From the NCBI GenBank assembly GCA_035967665.1, contig JAYWLB010000021.1, forward strand, positions 1 to 64,000: 64,000 bases of DNA, given 5' to 3'. Source of the stretch: Arctic95D-9 sp035967665. Lineage in GTDB: Bacteria; Verrucomicrobiota; Verrucomicrobiia; Verrucomicrobiales; DEV007. This document shows positions 1 to 8,335 of the stretch, in pieces (positions within the stretch are counted from its first letter, which is position 1; every line of letters starts with the position of its first letter). Below the pieces are notes generated by a model. That model saw only the letters and a list, made by a program, of their open reading frames with translations. It was not told the DNA's origin and made no database searches. Both the position numbers and the translations under genes were made by a program.

Positions 1-34
1 AAGATAAAGATAAAGATAAAGATAAAGATAAAGA
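1..34. repeat. Hexanucleotide microsatellite at left edge
   Basis: About five tandem copies of GATAAA stand at the very start of the window, ending in GAC. The tract may continue to the left of the window. It lies just upstream of a small membrane-protein gene. Simple tracts like this can expand and contract by slippage, but nothing here shows what it does. Confidence 0.85.
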
Positions 35-67
35 CGGTTGGGCTGCGGCGTGGGGGGATGTTTAATC

Positions 68-107
68 GTTTGAGTCATTGCGCCCCGTCGGCGTTTGAGG
101 CAGACTT
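68..107. repeat. Direct repeat copy 1 (40 bp)
   Basis: A 40-bp stretch containing GCGTTTGAGGCAGACTT recurs 290 bp downstream at 358-397 with three mismatches. The two copies bracket the small membrane gene, and the second sits directly upstream of the GYF_2 gene start. Such an arrangement suggests a local tandem duplication of a gene together with its leader, followed by divergence or loss of the gene body. That interpretation is inference. Confidence 0.8.
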
Positions 108-135
108 TTCGGATTATTCTACACCGGAAGTTGAT

Positions 136-363
136 ATGCCATTAGGAGAAGCCGTCGTCGAAGGACTTACCCGGATTGTTATCGAAATCGTTTTCGAGGG
201 AGTCGCTTATGTCACCGGTTATATCATCCTCTTTCCTTTTACTTTTGGCAGGGTGAGGGAGAGATTCAGCAGCACTACGATCAGTTTTGTCGGGCTCGCT
301 GCCTGGGTGGTATTTATTGGCTTGATCTTGTGGCAACCCTGGCAACCTGATGAACCCGTTTGA
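136..363 (+). CDS. Small two-helix membrane protein
   Basis: Unrecognised small protein. The frame is open from an ATG at 58, but the first 26 codons overlap the direct repeat and read as low-quality protein. I prefer the ATG at 136, giving about 75 residues. It has two hydrophobic stretches: one around the first third (IVIEIVFEGVAYVTGYIILF) and one near the C-terminus (FVGLAAWVVFIGLILW), so an inner-membrane hairpin is likely. It ends in a short acidic tail. The stop is about 40 bp before the next gene, which also encodes a membrane protein, and the two may be co-transcribed. No catalytic motif is visible and no function is assigned. Confidence 0.5.
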   Translation: MPLGEAVVEGLTRIVIEIVFEGVAYVTGYIILFPFTFGRVRERFSSTTISFVGLAAWVVFIGLILWQPWQPDEPV

Positions 364-397
364 GTGATTGCACCCCGTCCGCGTTTGAGGCAGACTT
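358..397. repeat. Direct repeat copy 2 (40 bp)
   Basis: Second copy of the 40-bp repeat at 68-107, with three mismatches. It overlaps the end of the small membrane gene and the leader of the GYF_2 protein, whose ATG lies at 404. If the leader carries a ribosome-binding or promoter element, both copies could have carried it. Confidence 0.8.
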
Positions 398-403
398 CTT
401 TCC

Positions 404-1378
404 ATGAGCGATGCTATCTGGTTCTACGAGGATAACGGTGAACGAAAAGGGCCGGTGACGGCTGAGTTCCTCGTCGGGCTGAAAACGTCCGGATCGATCA
501 CCGCGGAGACACTGGTCTGGCGCGATGGATTTGCCGATTGGCTTCCCTTTCGAGAGAGCGAATTGTTCGAGCCGGATTCTCAATCAGGAAGCACCCCGGC
601 TCCTCCCTCCCTTCCGCCGGCGCTTCGGGCGAAACCGGCATTTGTGGCGCGTGAAATTTCCTTCAACCCCGGCTACGAATTCGGCATTCGAAAGACTCTC
701 GGGCAGGGATGGCGACTGATGGTTTCTGATTTCTGGCCCTTTGTTGGATTCTTTACGATCATGTATTTGATTGTCGGAATCGTTTCTCAGTTCGGCGTCA
801 CGGTGTTCTTCCTGATGTATCCGCTCATGGCGGGATACTTCTGGTGGGCTCTTTTACGAAAGCGCGGAGAACCGGCGGAGATGGACCTTTTATTCGAAGG
901 CTTTCGACGTCAGTTCGGACCACTCGCGCTCGCGAATCTGGCCGTCGTGGGAGTCGCGATGCTTCTCCTGATGGTTCTCGGCATTGCCTGTTTCGGGGGC
1001 TGCGCCGGGATTGCCGCTGTGATCGACGGGGCCAGTGGCGTCGATCCCGAAAACCCGGTCATGGTTGTATTGGGAGTCCTTCTGGGCGCGCTTCTCATAT
1101 TTGTTGCGATGGTTCCTCTGATCCTGGCTCAGCAGATCGGCTGCTTCGTGATGCTGCTGATCATGGAGGGCAATTTGAATGCCGGTGAAGCGATCTCCCT
1201 GGGCTGGCAGGCGACAAAGCGACACTGGTTCAAATTCGTTCTCCTCTCGCTCGTCGCCATGGTGCTGTCGCTCCTCGGAATGCTCGCACTCTACGTCGGC
1301 GTCTTTGTCTCCTGCGCCTGGCTGGCTCTCGGACAGATCTATATCTACGAGGAAGCGTTCGGCGATGCCGGGGCGTAG
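404..1378 (+). CDS. GYF_2 domain multi-pass membrane protein
   Basis: Integral membrane protein of 324 residues. Residues 1-55 form a GYF_2 domain: the pattern is IWFYEDNGERKGPV, a variable middle, then TLVWRDGFADWLPF. In this group of bacteria GYF_2 domains are common N-terminal modules on membrane proteins and are presumed to bind peptides. A proline-rich linker (about 65-85) follows. After it come about five hydrophobic segments: 112-150, 172-200, 218-245, 245-262 and 278-308. This C-terminal part resembles DUF975/glycerophosphoryl-diester-phosphodiesterase membrane-domain-like proteins of unknown role. There are no catalytic residues to point at. The domain assignment is fairly safe; the cellular role is unknown. 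Confidence 0.8.
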   Translation: MSDAIWFYEDNGERKGPVTAEFLVGLKTSGSITAETLVWRDGFADWLPFRESELFEPDSQSGSTPAPPSLPPALRAKPAFVAREISFNPGYEFGIRKTLGQGWRLMVSDFWPFVGFFTIMYLIVGIVSQFGVTVFFLMYPLMAGYFWWALLRKRGEPAEMDLLFEGFRRQFGPLALANLAVVGVAMLLLMVLGIACFGGCAGIAAVIDGASGVDPENPVMVVLGVLLGALLIFVAMVPLILAQQIGCFVMLLIMEGNLNAGEAISLGWQATKRHWFKFVLLSLVAMVLSLLGMLALYVGVFVSCAWLALGQIYIYEEAFGDAGA

Positions 1379-1574
1379 GGGAGTGTGAGGGGGCGTATAA
1401 ACGAAGAAAGGAAGAGCTTGCTGATCTGGGCAGTATAGTGGCCATCTCGCTCCGGGAGATGTTATCTGCTTGGCCGCGGCTGCCTTTTTTTTGAGACGGT
1501 GAAAGGACTTAAAAGGTTCCGCGACCACGGTCCCTGATGCTTCTGGCTTCGAAACACGGACAGGGAGGAATCGA

Positions 1575-1625
1575 GAATTTTTGACTGACGCCGGAATTAA
1601 GAATTTTTATCCGACCCCGGAATTA
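1575..1625. repeat. Two tandem 25-bp repeats
   Basis: Two imperfect copies of GAATTTTT-(8 nt)-CCGGAATTA lie with a period of 26 bp. They sit immediately upstream of the putative group II intron remnant. They could be part of the decayed element or of its insertion site. Confidence 0.7.
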
Positions 1626-1636
1626 GGAAAATCCAT

Positions 1637-1714
1637 GGCTGATGGAAACCGCCCGGTGCGACCCGCATGCGGAGTGGTGTGGGGGGGGCGGGTTCAATCC
1701 CCGTTCCTAGCCGA
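1637..1714 (+). mobile_element. Probable 3' remnant of a group II intron (domains V-VI)
   Basis: The stretch contains a hairpin-like segment with CGGTGCGACCCGCATG and then GTGGTGTGG. It is followed by a G-run, a second hairpin (GCGGG...CCCCG) and a terminal CTAGCCGATT. From memory, this order resembles the domain V, domain VI and 3' splice-site ends of bacterial group II introns. No reverse transcriptase/maturase gene and no domain I are visible within 250 bp upstream, so only a 3' fragment remains. The right boundary would lie just before the downstream uncharacterised gene. A covariance-model search with the Rfam intron_gpII model would settle it. Confidence 0.4.
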
Positions 1715-1737
1715 TTAGTCGTTGTTGTGAGATCGGC

Positions 1738-2808
1738 TTAAATCCAGAATGGGGCGCCAGCCGACAATTCAGTGAAGTGGAGCCCCGGATACTTTGATAC
1801 TGTCAGTAATCGTGGATCATGTAAATTAATGTTACAAGCGAATGCACTCTTGATGCTTGTCTGGCGTTCCTCGCCAAGCTCAATCCACCATGAAGGGCGG
1901 ACCTGCGTATTTTCAATATAGGTGTACGCAATCCAAACCAATAAATCCGCTAAGCGCTCGCTCTCTAAAACACTAAGGACAAACTGTTCAGGGCCTGCGG
2001 ACTCAACATCGAGGAACGAGAAAATGGCAAACCCTCCTGATTCTGTAGGTAGAATACTATAGTGGATTGTGTTTAAGGGAGATTCCAGATCTGTAAAATC
2101 TTGAAGCTCTTCACCTGTTGCACTGAAATCAGGATAGAATGCACCTGCAACCGCAATCATGGGCGAACCCGATAGAGGAACAACACAGGATCGCAAGCGC
2201 CGGAAATCTCCTACATCAAGAATCGAAGTCAATCGCTGGTGGTGCAGGATAGTGTCCCGTAATCCGGTATCCATTGCCATCATCTGCACTGCCGCAACGT
2301 CGCTAGGGCGATACGACTTAGGGTTCTCTAGCCCATGGAGATCAGCGATAGTCTCAGCATCCGGGAAGGCTAAAATCTGTGCGCGCTTGCAGTATACCTC
2401 GCGAGCGTGAGCTCTGTAGGCTTGTAGAAAAAGCTGGCTTGGACTCGCTTGAAACGGAGCGTTGTCGATTTCAGCAAAAAGGGTGGTGTCATGATGATTG
2501 CAAAAACCGTTGAAAGTTGACGCGATTTTCAGACCGATCGGCTTGAGAGAAATCACGCCCTCTTTATCGGGCGACCACGGTGAATGAGTCCATTGAAGGA
2601 CGTGCTTATCTTCGGCGATTTGAGCTAGATACTTTGACCGAGAAACTGTATGAGATCGAACAATTCCACCTGAACAATTTTCGCTCTTGGTCATGCACAA
2701 CTCCTCAGAGTAAATATTTCGGAATTCCTTGATTAATTCCGTGTACTTTCTCTTCTGCTCAGAAGTTAGGCTGTCCGTTCGATCTTCCACGGCGTATTTT
2801 TTCGACAA
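1738..2808 (-). CDS. Uncharacterised protein with HNH-like Cys/His clusters
   Basis: Unrecognised protein of 356 residues. The N-terminal 30 residues are charged and look helical. Then comes C38...C44 followed by a conserved-looking SHTVSRSKYLAQIAE segment, and FNGFCNHHD near residue 142. Cys pairs plus S-H-[TS] and F-x-G-x-C-x-x-H-D resemble small zinc-binding, HNH-endonuclease-like frameworks seen in uncharacterised bacterial proteins. The second half has no motif I recognise. Base composition is lower in GC than the flanking housekeeping genes, and the gene stands alone between an intron-like remnant and a membrane gene. This fits a mobile or accessory gene, possibly defence-related. That is inference only. 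Confidence 0.7.
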   Translation of the reverse strand: MSKKYAVEDRTDSLTSEQKRKYTELIKEFRNIYSEELCMTKSENCSGGIVRSHTVSRSKYLAQIAEDKHVLQWTHSPWSPDKEGVISLKPIGLKIASTFNGFCNHHDTTLFAEIDNAPFQASPSQLFLQAYRAHAREVYCKRAQILAFPDAETIADLHGLENPKSYRPSDVAAVQMMAMDTGLRDTILHHQRLTSILDVGDFRRLRSCVVPLSGSPMIAVAGAFYPDFSATGEELQDFTDLESPLNTIHYSILPTESGGFAIFSFLDVESAGPEQFVLSVLESERLADLLVWIAYTYIENTQVRPSWWIELGEERQTSIKSAFACNINLHDPRLLTVSKYPGLHFTELSAGAPFWI

Positions 2809-2968
2809 ACAGTATTTATTAGTATCACCTCACGCGGTGATATCATTGGAGGTATTCTGGCTTGAGAATGTCCTGCAGTCCTTGAATTCGCAAGGTTTTA
2901 TTTGAGATGCATGCGTATATCCGGGCGCTATGAGAACGTCGCTATAATCTGAGTTGACGTGCCTGATA

Positions 2969-3394
2969 TCACGCTTCCCGTCTGCGTGGAAAGCAGCGTT
3001 CCCGGGTCGGTGCAAGAGAGAGCATGAGGAGGGTTGAAATCAGCACAAAGATGTAGACGATGTTCCCGACGAGAAGAGAACTGAATACGCTTTGCTCCAT
3101 TTTCGGTGCTCTCTCAAAGAGTCCAAAGAGCTGGAAACTTGCGGCTCCCAATAGAAGCGTGGTTGCCACTATAGAAACTGGATAGGCGGCCCGAATTCGG
3201 AAAATGAGTCCCAATCCGGAAGCCAATGCAATCGCCACGAGAATCAGGTGTCCCAGGTAGGCCGTCAGGTTTGATGCTTCAGAAATTCCTGACCATGTAA
3301 CCGGTGTCAATGCATTGGTGATCCCCGTAAAGGATACGACCGTCAAGGTGGTTGCAGGAATAAGGTGGAAAGCGCTTCGGTCGATAGATTTCAT
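2969..3394 (-). CDS. Four-helix membrane protein
   Basis: Unrecognised membrane protein of 141 residues. Four hydrophobic segments are visible at about 11-28, 42-64, 70-92 and 108-130, joined by short loops, with an Arg-rich C-terminal tail (TRERCFPRRREA). This looks like a small DUF-type integral membrane protein. There are no conserved polar residues in the helices to suggest transport chemistry. It is separated by about 135 bp from the permease gene downstream in the map and is not obviously part of that operon. Its function is unknown. Confidence 0.6.
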   Translation of the reverse strand: MKSIDRSAFHLIPATTLTVVSFTGITNALTPVTWSGISEASNLTAYLGHLILVAIALASGLGLIFRIRAAYPVSIVATTLLLGAASFQLFGLFERAPKMEQSVFSSLLVGNIVYIFVLISTLLMLSLAPTRERCFPRRREA

Positions 3395-3529
3395 TTTGAG
3401 CGAATGGTATTTAGCAGTGGCATCTTATGAAACGGTATCACGATAGGCAACCATTTCCCGGAAAGCTCCCTCAAGAGGGTAGAGCAACAGGTAGATGTCT
3501 ACATGTCTTTGCTATAGCAACACCAAAAA

Positions 3530-4255
3530 TCACCCCAGTATCAAATACCGCAGCCCGATCAGAAAGATCATTCCGAAGACGATCTTTTTGAGCTGATCTC
3601 TCGGCATCCGGTCGAGGGTCTTTTTACCTAACCAAACGGCAAAAATCGCGGTGGGCATTGAGAAAGCGATGAGCTTGAGCAGTGACGGGGTGAAGTCGCC
3701 GGCTCCGGCGACGAGGCTGTTGCGGACGACGCCGCCGGCGAGGAAGGCGGTTTGGAGTACGGCGACGCTGGTGACTTTCGGCCAGCCGCGCGAGTAAGCG
3801 TAAACGACGAGAGGCGGGCCTCCGACATTGAATGATCCGGCGAGGACGCCTCCGACGAGCCCGAAGGCGGTGCCGCTTTTTTCGGGGATGGTGAGGCGCT
3901 TGATCCGGTTTTGTAAAAACTCGGCGAGGGTGATGAGAATGAGGACGGCGCCGAGGATACGGATGATGAATTCGCCGTCGAGGATCCGCAATCCGTAGAA
4001 GCCGATCGGGATTCCGAGGCACATTCCGAGCACGAGCGGGCCTGCGTCACGGAGCGAGAGGCCGGAGCGGTTCGCAGCGATCACGAAAATCGTCACGATC
4101 ATAGAACCGAGCGAGGTGAAGGCTGAAGCTTCCTCGACTGTGATGACCATGGGCAGGATCGCCATGAGGACGAGAGCCATTCCGAAGCCGGTCGCCGATT
4201 GAAGGAAGGAGGCAACGAAAAGCGTCACCGCCACAGTGATGAGGACGGAATCCAT
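3530..4255 (-). CDS. TSUP family (TauE/SafE) permease
   Basis: Inner-membrane permease of 241 residues, the usual size for the 4-toluene sulfonate uptake/TauE-SafE family. These proteins move sulfite, sulfoacetate or other organosulfur anions across the inner membrane. The N-terminal signature SFLQSATGFGMALVLMAILP and the repeat-like second half GGVLAGSFNVGGPPLVVYAYSRGW are typical of the two homologous halves. About seven or eight hydrophobic helices are visible. The gene begins 6 bp after the M23 peptidase gene stops on the same strand, so the two are probably co-transcribed. The substrate cannot be told from sequence. Confidence 0.88.
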   Translation of the reverse strand: MDSVLITVAVTLFVASFLQSATGFGMALVLMAILPMVITVEEASAFTSLGSMIVTIFVIAANRSGLSLRDAGPLVLGMCLGIPIGFYGLRILDGEFIIRILGAVLILITLAEFLQNRIKRLTIPEKSGTAFGLVGGVLAGSFNVGGPPLVVYAYSRGWPKVTSVAVLQTAFLAGGVVRNSLVAGAGDFTPSLLKLIAFSMPTAIFAVWLGKKTLDRMPRDQLKKIVFGMIFLIGLRYLILG

Positions 4256-4261
4256 TGCCGG

Positions 4262-5068
4262 TCAGGAGTCGCTGTCGTTTGATTCGTCGACGTCGAGGTT
4301 CAGGCTCCCGGGTTCGATCGGTGCTCCGGTCACGGGCGGGGCGAGCTGGTTGTCGCGGCGATTCCGCCATTTCATGAGTGAGGCCTCTCCGGGGAGTCGG
4401 CCCTGTTTGGATTCGGCGTAGCCGGCCCCGACATCGAGGCTGGAGTAGCGTCTCAGTTCAAAATGGAGATGCGCGAGGTAGCGGCCTCCTGCAGTTCCGA
4501 TGGTGCCAAGCTGGTCACCGCGTCGAAGTTGTTTTCCAATCGGGACGTGGATTGAATCGAGGTGGGCGTAGAAGGATTCAATGAGCCGTCCATTCTCGAG
4601 TTCGTGAAGGAGGATGACAACGTTGCCCCAGCCGTCGGAGGGCCAGCCGGCAAAGACGACGAGGCCGTCGGCTGCTGCGAAAACCGGATCGCCGAGGTCG
4701 GAGTTCTGGCCTCCGATTCCATTGAGGTCGTCGCCAAGGTGCTTGTTGGTGAGGAAAGGCTGTGCGTTGTAGGTGCCTGCGCCGTGCCGGCTCCCGACGG
4801 GGTAGTCGAAACGGTCCGTGGTCGGGGCTGAGACCATTTCGACGGGGGAGGCGATCGCAAAAGCGGGATCAAAGAGGGCATCGGGCCCGGGAGCGAGGAG
4901 GCCGATCCGCGCGGGAGTGAAACCGGTTTTCTCTGATTCCTCGTTGTTGCGGGTAATAAGAAAGGTGACCAGTCCGACAGCGGCAACAATCACGAAGATG
5001 GGAAGGGCGAGCTGATGCCATTCCTTGAGGTGTTGCTTTATATCAAAATAGACCGGTTTTTTTAACAC
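4262..5068 (-). CDS. Membrane-anchored M23 family metallopeptidase
   Basis: Predicted periplasmic peptidoglycan endopeptidase of the LytM/M23 family, 268 residues. One N-terminal transmembrane segment (about 20-38) anchors it. The M23 zinc site is intact: H110 and D114 in KHLGDD, then H169 in FYAHLDS and H200/H202 in LAHLHFEL. The core G-x-x-V-x-F-A-G-W...GWGNVVILLHE strand pattern is also typical. The tail beyond residue 235 is charged and Asp/Ser-rich. It may act as a hydrolase or as an amidase activator; the complete zinc ligand set favours a hydrolase. It is the first gene of a probable two-gene unit with the TSUP permease. Confidence 0.88.
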   Translation of the reverse strand: MLKKPVYFDIKQHLKEWHQLALPIFVIVAAVGLVTFLITRNNEESEKTGFTPARIGLLAPGPDALFDPAFAIASPVEMVSAPTTDRFDYPVGSRHGAGTYNAQPFLTNKHLGDDLNGIGGQNSDLGDPVFAAADGLVVFAGWPSDGWGNVVILLHELENGRLIESFYAHLDSIHVPIGKQLRRGDQLGTIGTAGGRYLAHLHFELRRYSSLDVGAGYAESKQGRLPGEASLMKWRNRRDNQLAPPVTGAPIEPGSLNLDVDESNDSDS

Positions 5069-5132
5069 CCCGCAATAGATCGCAGAAGTTCACGTTTGGC
5101 AACGATTCAACCGTCTCTTAAGTTCGCGGTTC

Positions 5133-5939
5133 ATGGATCAGCCCAGCCCCGAAATGAAACGCTTTCGAATCGACGTCGCCTACGACGGTCGACCCTTTTC
5201 GGGATGGCAGAGCCAGGTCAGCGGCGACACGATTCAGGATCTTCTCCTCGCAGCGCTCACCGCGATTTGTCCGGCGATCGGGGCCGTTCAGGGTTCCGGT
5301 CGCACCGATGCGGGGGTGAGTGCTTCGAAGCAGGTTGCTCATTTTGACGTGCCGGTTTCGTGGCGAATGAACGGCGGAGAGTGGCAGCGGGCCTTAAATT
5401 CCTCTTTGCCGAAGGCGATTCGTATCATGGCCTGTTATGAGGTCAGTCCGGAATTTCACGCCCGGTTTTCGGCGATGGAGAAGGAGTATCACTATCGGAT
5501 TGCAACGGCGGATGTGATGTCGCCGCTGCTGGTCGGCCTCGCCTGGCATCAGCGGCAGTTCCCTGATCCGGAAAACCTTGCAGAGGTTTTGGCTCTCTAC
5601 GAGGGCACTCATGATTTCCGCGCGTTTTCGGCGAATCGGAACGACGGGTTTGACGCAGAGCGCGACACGAATCGAACCATTTTCTGTGCGGATATTGTCG
5701 ATTCGGCGGATGAGGTGCTGGTTTTACGATTCCGTGGGAATGGATTTCTTTATAAAATGGTACGATTTCTTGTGGGAAGTGCGGTATATTGTGTAAATGG
5801 GAGGATTTCCCGTGCCGGGATGGAGGGGCTTCTCAAGGGCGTCGATTCAGGGGAAAAGGCACCGTTTTGCGCACCGCCGGACGGTCTTTCGCTTGAAAAT
5901 GTCACTTATCCGGAAACGTTTGATCATTTTTGCACCTGA
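5133..5939 (+). CDS. truA: tRNA pseudouridine(38-40) synthase TruA
   Basis: Converts uridines 38, 39 and 40 of the tRNA anticodon arm to pseudouridine. The protein is 268 residues, normal for the family. It opens with FRIDVAYDGRPFSGWQSQ. The catalytic aspartate lies in SGRTDAGVSASKQVAHFD, the conserved TruA active-site motif. Further family signatures are FHARFSAMEKEYHYRI and FLYKMVRFLVGSAV. A second ATG seven codons in (5154) is an equally good start, since homology begins just after it. It is divergent from the M23/TSUP pair. The AraC regulator follows after 23 bp. Confidence 0.95.
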   Translation: MDQPSPEMKRFRIDVAYDGRPFSGWQSQVSGDTIQDLLLAALTAICPAIGAVQGSGRTDAGVSASKQVAHFDVPVSWRMNGGEWQRALNSSLPKAIRIMACYEVSPEFHARFSAMEKEYHYRIATADVMSPLLVGLAWHQRQFPDPENLAEVLALYEGTHDFRAFSANRNDGFDAERDTNRTIFCADIVDSADEVLVLRFRGNGFLYKMVRFLVGSAVYCVNGRISRAGMEGLLKGVDSGEKAPFCAPPDGLSLENVTYPETFDHFCT

Positions 5940-5962
5940 AAGATTCCCAATAAACGACTAAC

Positions 5963-6904
5963 TTGATATCCACCTGCGAGGCGATGGGGCTGTTTTTTAA
6001 AAATTCTGCTATTGGAGAGAACCGAATTGAGAACTCGGGGCGCTGGCCTGTACGTCTCACGCATTTTCATCTCATTGACGATTACCAGTTTCCGGCGACG
6101 AACTTCCCGGAGATTTTCTTTGTTCAGCAGGGGAATTTTCTGCACGAAACGATTGCGGGAACGCAGGCGGTCCGTGAAGGCGCGGTGCTGATTATCAATC
6201 CCGGCCTGAAGCACTCCGTGAAGCAGCCCGAAGAGGTCATTCTCACGAGGGTTCGTTTTCTGCCTGAGTGGCTCGCGCAGGAATATGAGATCATTGTAAA
6301 TTCCCCGACGGTGCTTTCGCTCTTTTTCGACCAGTCATGGCTTCGATACCCGCGCGACGAGAACTTTCACGTTTTCACAACGCGCAATGAGGGGGCTTCG
6401 CTGATTCGCAGCGAGCTTGAGTATTTGCGTAAGCTGCTCAAGGAGAAGCGTCAGCTCGAGCCGGTCACGCGCGTTTCGATTCTCAAGTTGATGATGTTGC
6501 TGGCGGATGAGCATCAGCGTTTCTGGCGCGGGGTGCACGAGGTTGATTTTGTCCCTGAAGTGATGCACGCCTTTGACCAGATTGAGTCCACGATTCTGCG
6601 GGGCGAAAATTTCGATGCGGCTAAAATGCCCCGCGGCGGCTTTGAAAAGCAGGCGATTGAGAACTCGTTCGAGGATGTTTCCGGTATGTCGATGCTCGAT
6701 TACGCGAATCGCAGACGGGTTTTTCACGCTGCGTGTCATCTTCTTTCCAGTCGCGAAGAGCCTCGTCGCATCTCGAAAATGCTCGGGTTCACGACCACGG
6801 GGGAGTTCGTGAAACAGTTTGAGGCGGTTTTTGACATCGCTCCCACGATTTATCGGGAGAAGTTCGGTCTCGGGAAAGACGAGACTCCTGAAGAAGAAGC
6901 TTGA
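5963..6904 (+). CDS. AraC-family transcriptional regulator with cupin sensor
   Basis: Transcription factor of 313 residues. The N-terminal half is a cupin-like ligand-binding fold (FHLIDDYQFPATNFPEIFFVQQGN...GTQAVREGAVLIINPGLKHSV). The C-terminal 80 residues carry the AraC DNA-binding region. The second helix-turn-helix is recognisable (ISKMLGFTTTGEFVKQFEAVFDIAPTIYREKFG). The first is poor, with SFEDVSGMSMLDYANRRRVFHAACHLL in place of a canonical helix pair. An alternative start lies at the ATG seven codons in (5984). It is flanked by truA and tyrS on the same strand, which gives no clue to its targets. The ligand is unknown. Confidence 0.85.
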   Translation: MISTCEAMGLFFKNSAIGENRIENSGRWPVRLTHFHLIDDYQFPATNFPEIFFVQQGNFLHETIAGTQAVREGAVLIINPGLKHSVKQPEEVILTRVRFLPEWLAQEYEIIVNSPTVLSLFFDQSWLRYPRDENFHVFTTRNEGASLIRSELEYLRKLLKEKRQLEPVTRVSILKLMMLLADEHQRFWRGVHEVDFVPEVMHAFDQIESTILRGENFDAAKMPRGGFEKQAIENSFEDVSGMSMLDYANRRRVFHAACHLLSSREEPRRISKMLGFTTTGEFVKQFEAVFDIAPTIYREKFGLGKDETPEEEA

Positions 6905-6962
6905 TCCGGAGCAAGTCGCCATGTTTCTTGCGGCCCTCCTCTGAAATAGGAGGCTAAAGGCC

Positions 6963-8126
6963 ATGATGTCACCGGAAGAACAACTCTCTATCCTCACGCG
7001 AGGAGTCGCAAACCTGATCAGCGAAAAGGAACTTCTCAAGAAGTTGCAACGCGGCACCCCGCTTCGTGTGAAACTCGGGGTCGATCCGACTTCGCCCGAT
7101 CTGCATCTCGGGCACAGTGTCGTTCTCGAAAAACTCCGTCAGTTTCAGGAACTAGGCCACCAGGCGGTTTTGATTATTGGCGATTTTACGGCTCAGATCG
7201 GAGATCCGACGGGCCGCTCTAAAACCCGCCCGCCGCTCTCCCGCGAAGAAATTCTCGTAAACGCGGAAACCTACACTGAGCAGGCTTTCCGCATTCTCGA
7301 CAAGGATAAGACTGAAATCGTTTTCAACGGCGAGTGGTTCGATAAAATGTCCTTCAGCGATGTGATCCAGCTCAACGCCCGTGTCACGATGCAGCAGATG
7401 TTGCAGCGTGAGGATTTCAAAAACCGCATCGCGAGCGATCAGGAAGTCAGGCTTCACGAAATCCAGTACCCGATTGTTCAGGGGTGGGATTCGGTTGAAG
7501 TTCGTGCCGATGTCGAGCTCGGTGGAACTGACCAGCTTTTCAATATTCTGGTGGGCCGCGACATGCAGAAGAACGAGGGGATGGAGCCTCAGATCGTGAT
7601 GTGTCTTCCGATTCTTGAAGGCCTCGACGGCGTTCAGAAAATGAGCAAGAGTCTTCACAACTACGTGGGGATTTCCGAGCCTGCCGGCGAGATGTTCGGC
7701 AAAATCATGAGTATCTCGGATGAGCTCATGGGGCGCTACTCGGTGCTTTTGCTGGGAGAGGAGATTCCCGCGGACGCTCACCCCCTTGAAGCGAAGAAGG
7801 CGCTCGGCGCAAAAATCGTGACCCGTTACCATTCCGCGGAAGCGGCAGAGCAGGCTGTTTCGAACTGGAACAACCGGGGGAATCTCGATGAGGTTGAGTT
7901 GCCGGAGTTCACCCCTCCATCAGATCGAACGGATTTGCTCGGGATTGTTCAGGCGGCTTTTGCGAGTATTGAGGAGCCGAAATCCGGCGGCGATGTTCGT
8001 CGACTCATTCAGCAGGGCAGTATCCAGATCGACGGTGAGAAGATTATGGACCCCAAATCGGAACCGGCTCTTTCAGCCGGTCAGGTCTTGAAATTGAATA
8101 AAAAGCGAAGTGTTCGAATCGCCTGA
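6963..8126 (+). CDS. tyrS: Tyrosyl-tRNA synthetase
   Basis: Charges tRNA-Tyr with tyrosine. The protein has 387 residues and carries the class I signatures HLGH (48-51, the HIGH motif) and KMSKS (226-230). Between them are DFTAQIGDPTGRSKTRPPLS and GGTDQLFNILVGRDMQ, which mark the TyrZ-like bacterial branch rather than the E. coli TyrS branch. A C-terminal S4-like RNA-binding segment is present (about 325-385, VRRLIQQGSIQIDGEKI). A good ribosome-binding site (AGGAGG) lies about 12 bases upstream. Two ATGs in tandem open the frame. It ends 209 bp before the dihydropteroate synthase gene. Confidence 0.96.
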   Translation: MMSPEEQLSILTRGVANLISEKELLKKLQRGTPLRVKLGVDPTSPDLHLGHSVVLEKLRQFQELGHQAVLIIGDFTAQIGDPTGRSKTRPPLSREEILVNAETYTEQAFRILDKDKTEIVFNGEWFDKMSFSDVIQLNARVTMQQMLQREDFKNRIASDQEVRLHEIQYPIVQGWDSVEVRADVELGGTDQLFNILVGRDMQKNEGMEPQIVMCLPILEGLDGVQKMSKSLHNYVGISEPAGEMFGKIMSISDELMGRYSVLLLGEEIPADAHPLEAKKALGAKIVTRYHSAEAAEQAVSNWNNRGNLDEVELPEFTPPSDRTDLLGIVQAAFASIEEPKSGGDVRRLIQQGSIQIDGEKIMDPKSEPALSAGQVLKLNKKRSVRIA

Positions 8127-8335
8127 TTGCCGTCTTGGCAAGATTATTTGTCCGGAAAAGTTTAGGGGTTTCACCCTTTTTGCGTTGATTCAGTGGGCTA
8201 TATTTCATCCACTGAATTCATGCGTTTCTTCGGGCATGCAATTTATACAGGGTGCTTTTTCAATGCGCCGGGGCATTCGGGCTCAGGTATTGAATGGTGT
8301 GATTCTGTTTTGAGGAAGGGGGCGAAGCGCTGATT

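Larger units (their letters stand above)
1379..1737. other. Intergenic region with repeats and intron remnant
   Basis: This 359-bp gap between two opposing genes has no credible coding region. It holds two adjacent 25-bp near-copies (1575-1599 and 1601-1625, each GAATTTTT followed by a variable part and CCGGAATTA). After these comes a structured GC-rich stretch (1637-1714) that looks like the 3' end of a group II intron. The rest shows nothing recognisable. Confidence 0.6.

Noticed and set aside
1623..1711. Possible tRNA (acceptor-like TTAGGAA...TTCCTAG and GGTTCAATCCCC T-arm-like)
   Set aside because: No D-arm or anticodon stem can be drawn between them, and the segment fits a group II intron 3' end better.
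2830..3015. Short minus-strand frame of 61 codons
   Set aside because: Low complexity, no ribosome-binding site seen and overlaps the next membrane gene's end.
8127..8335. Terminator or riboswitch between tyrS and the dihydropteroate synthase gene
   Set aside because: Only short, weak hairpins (TTGCC...GGCAA; AGGG...CCCT) are present and no known RNA motif was recognised.
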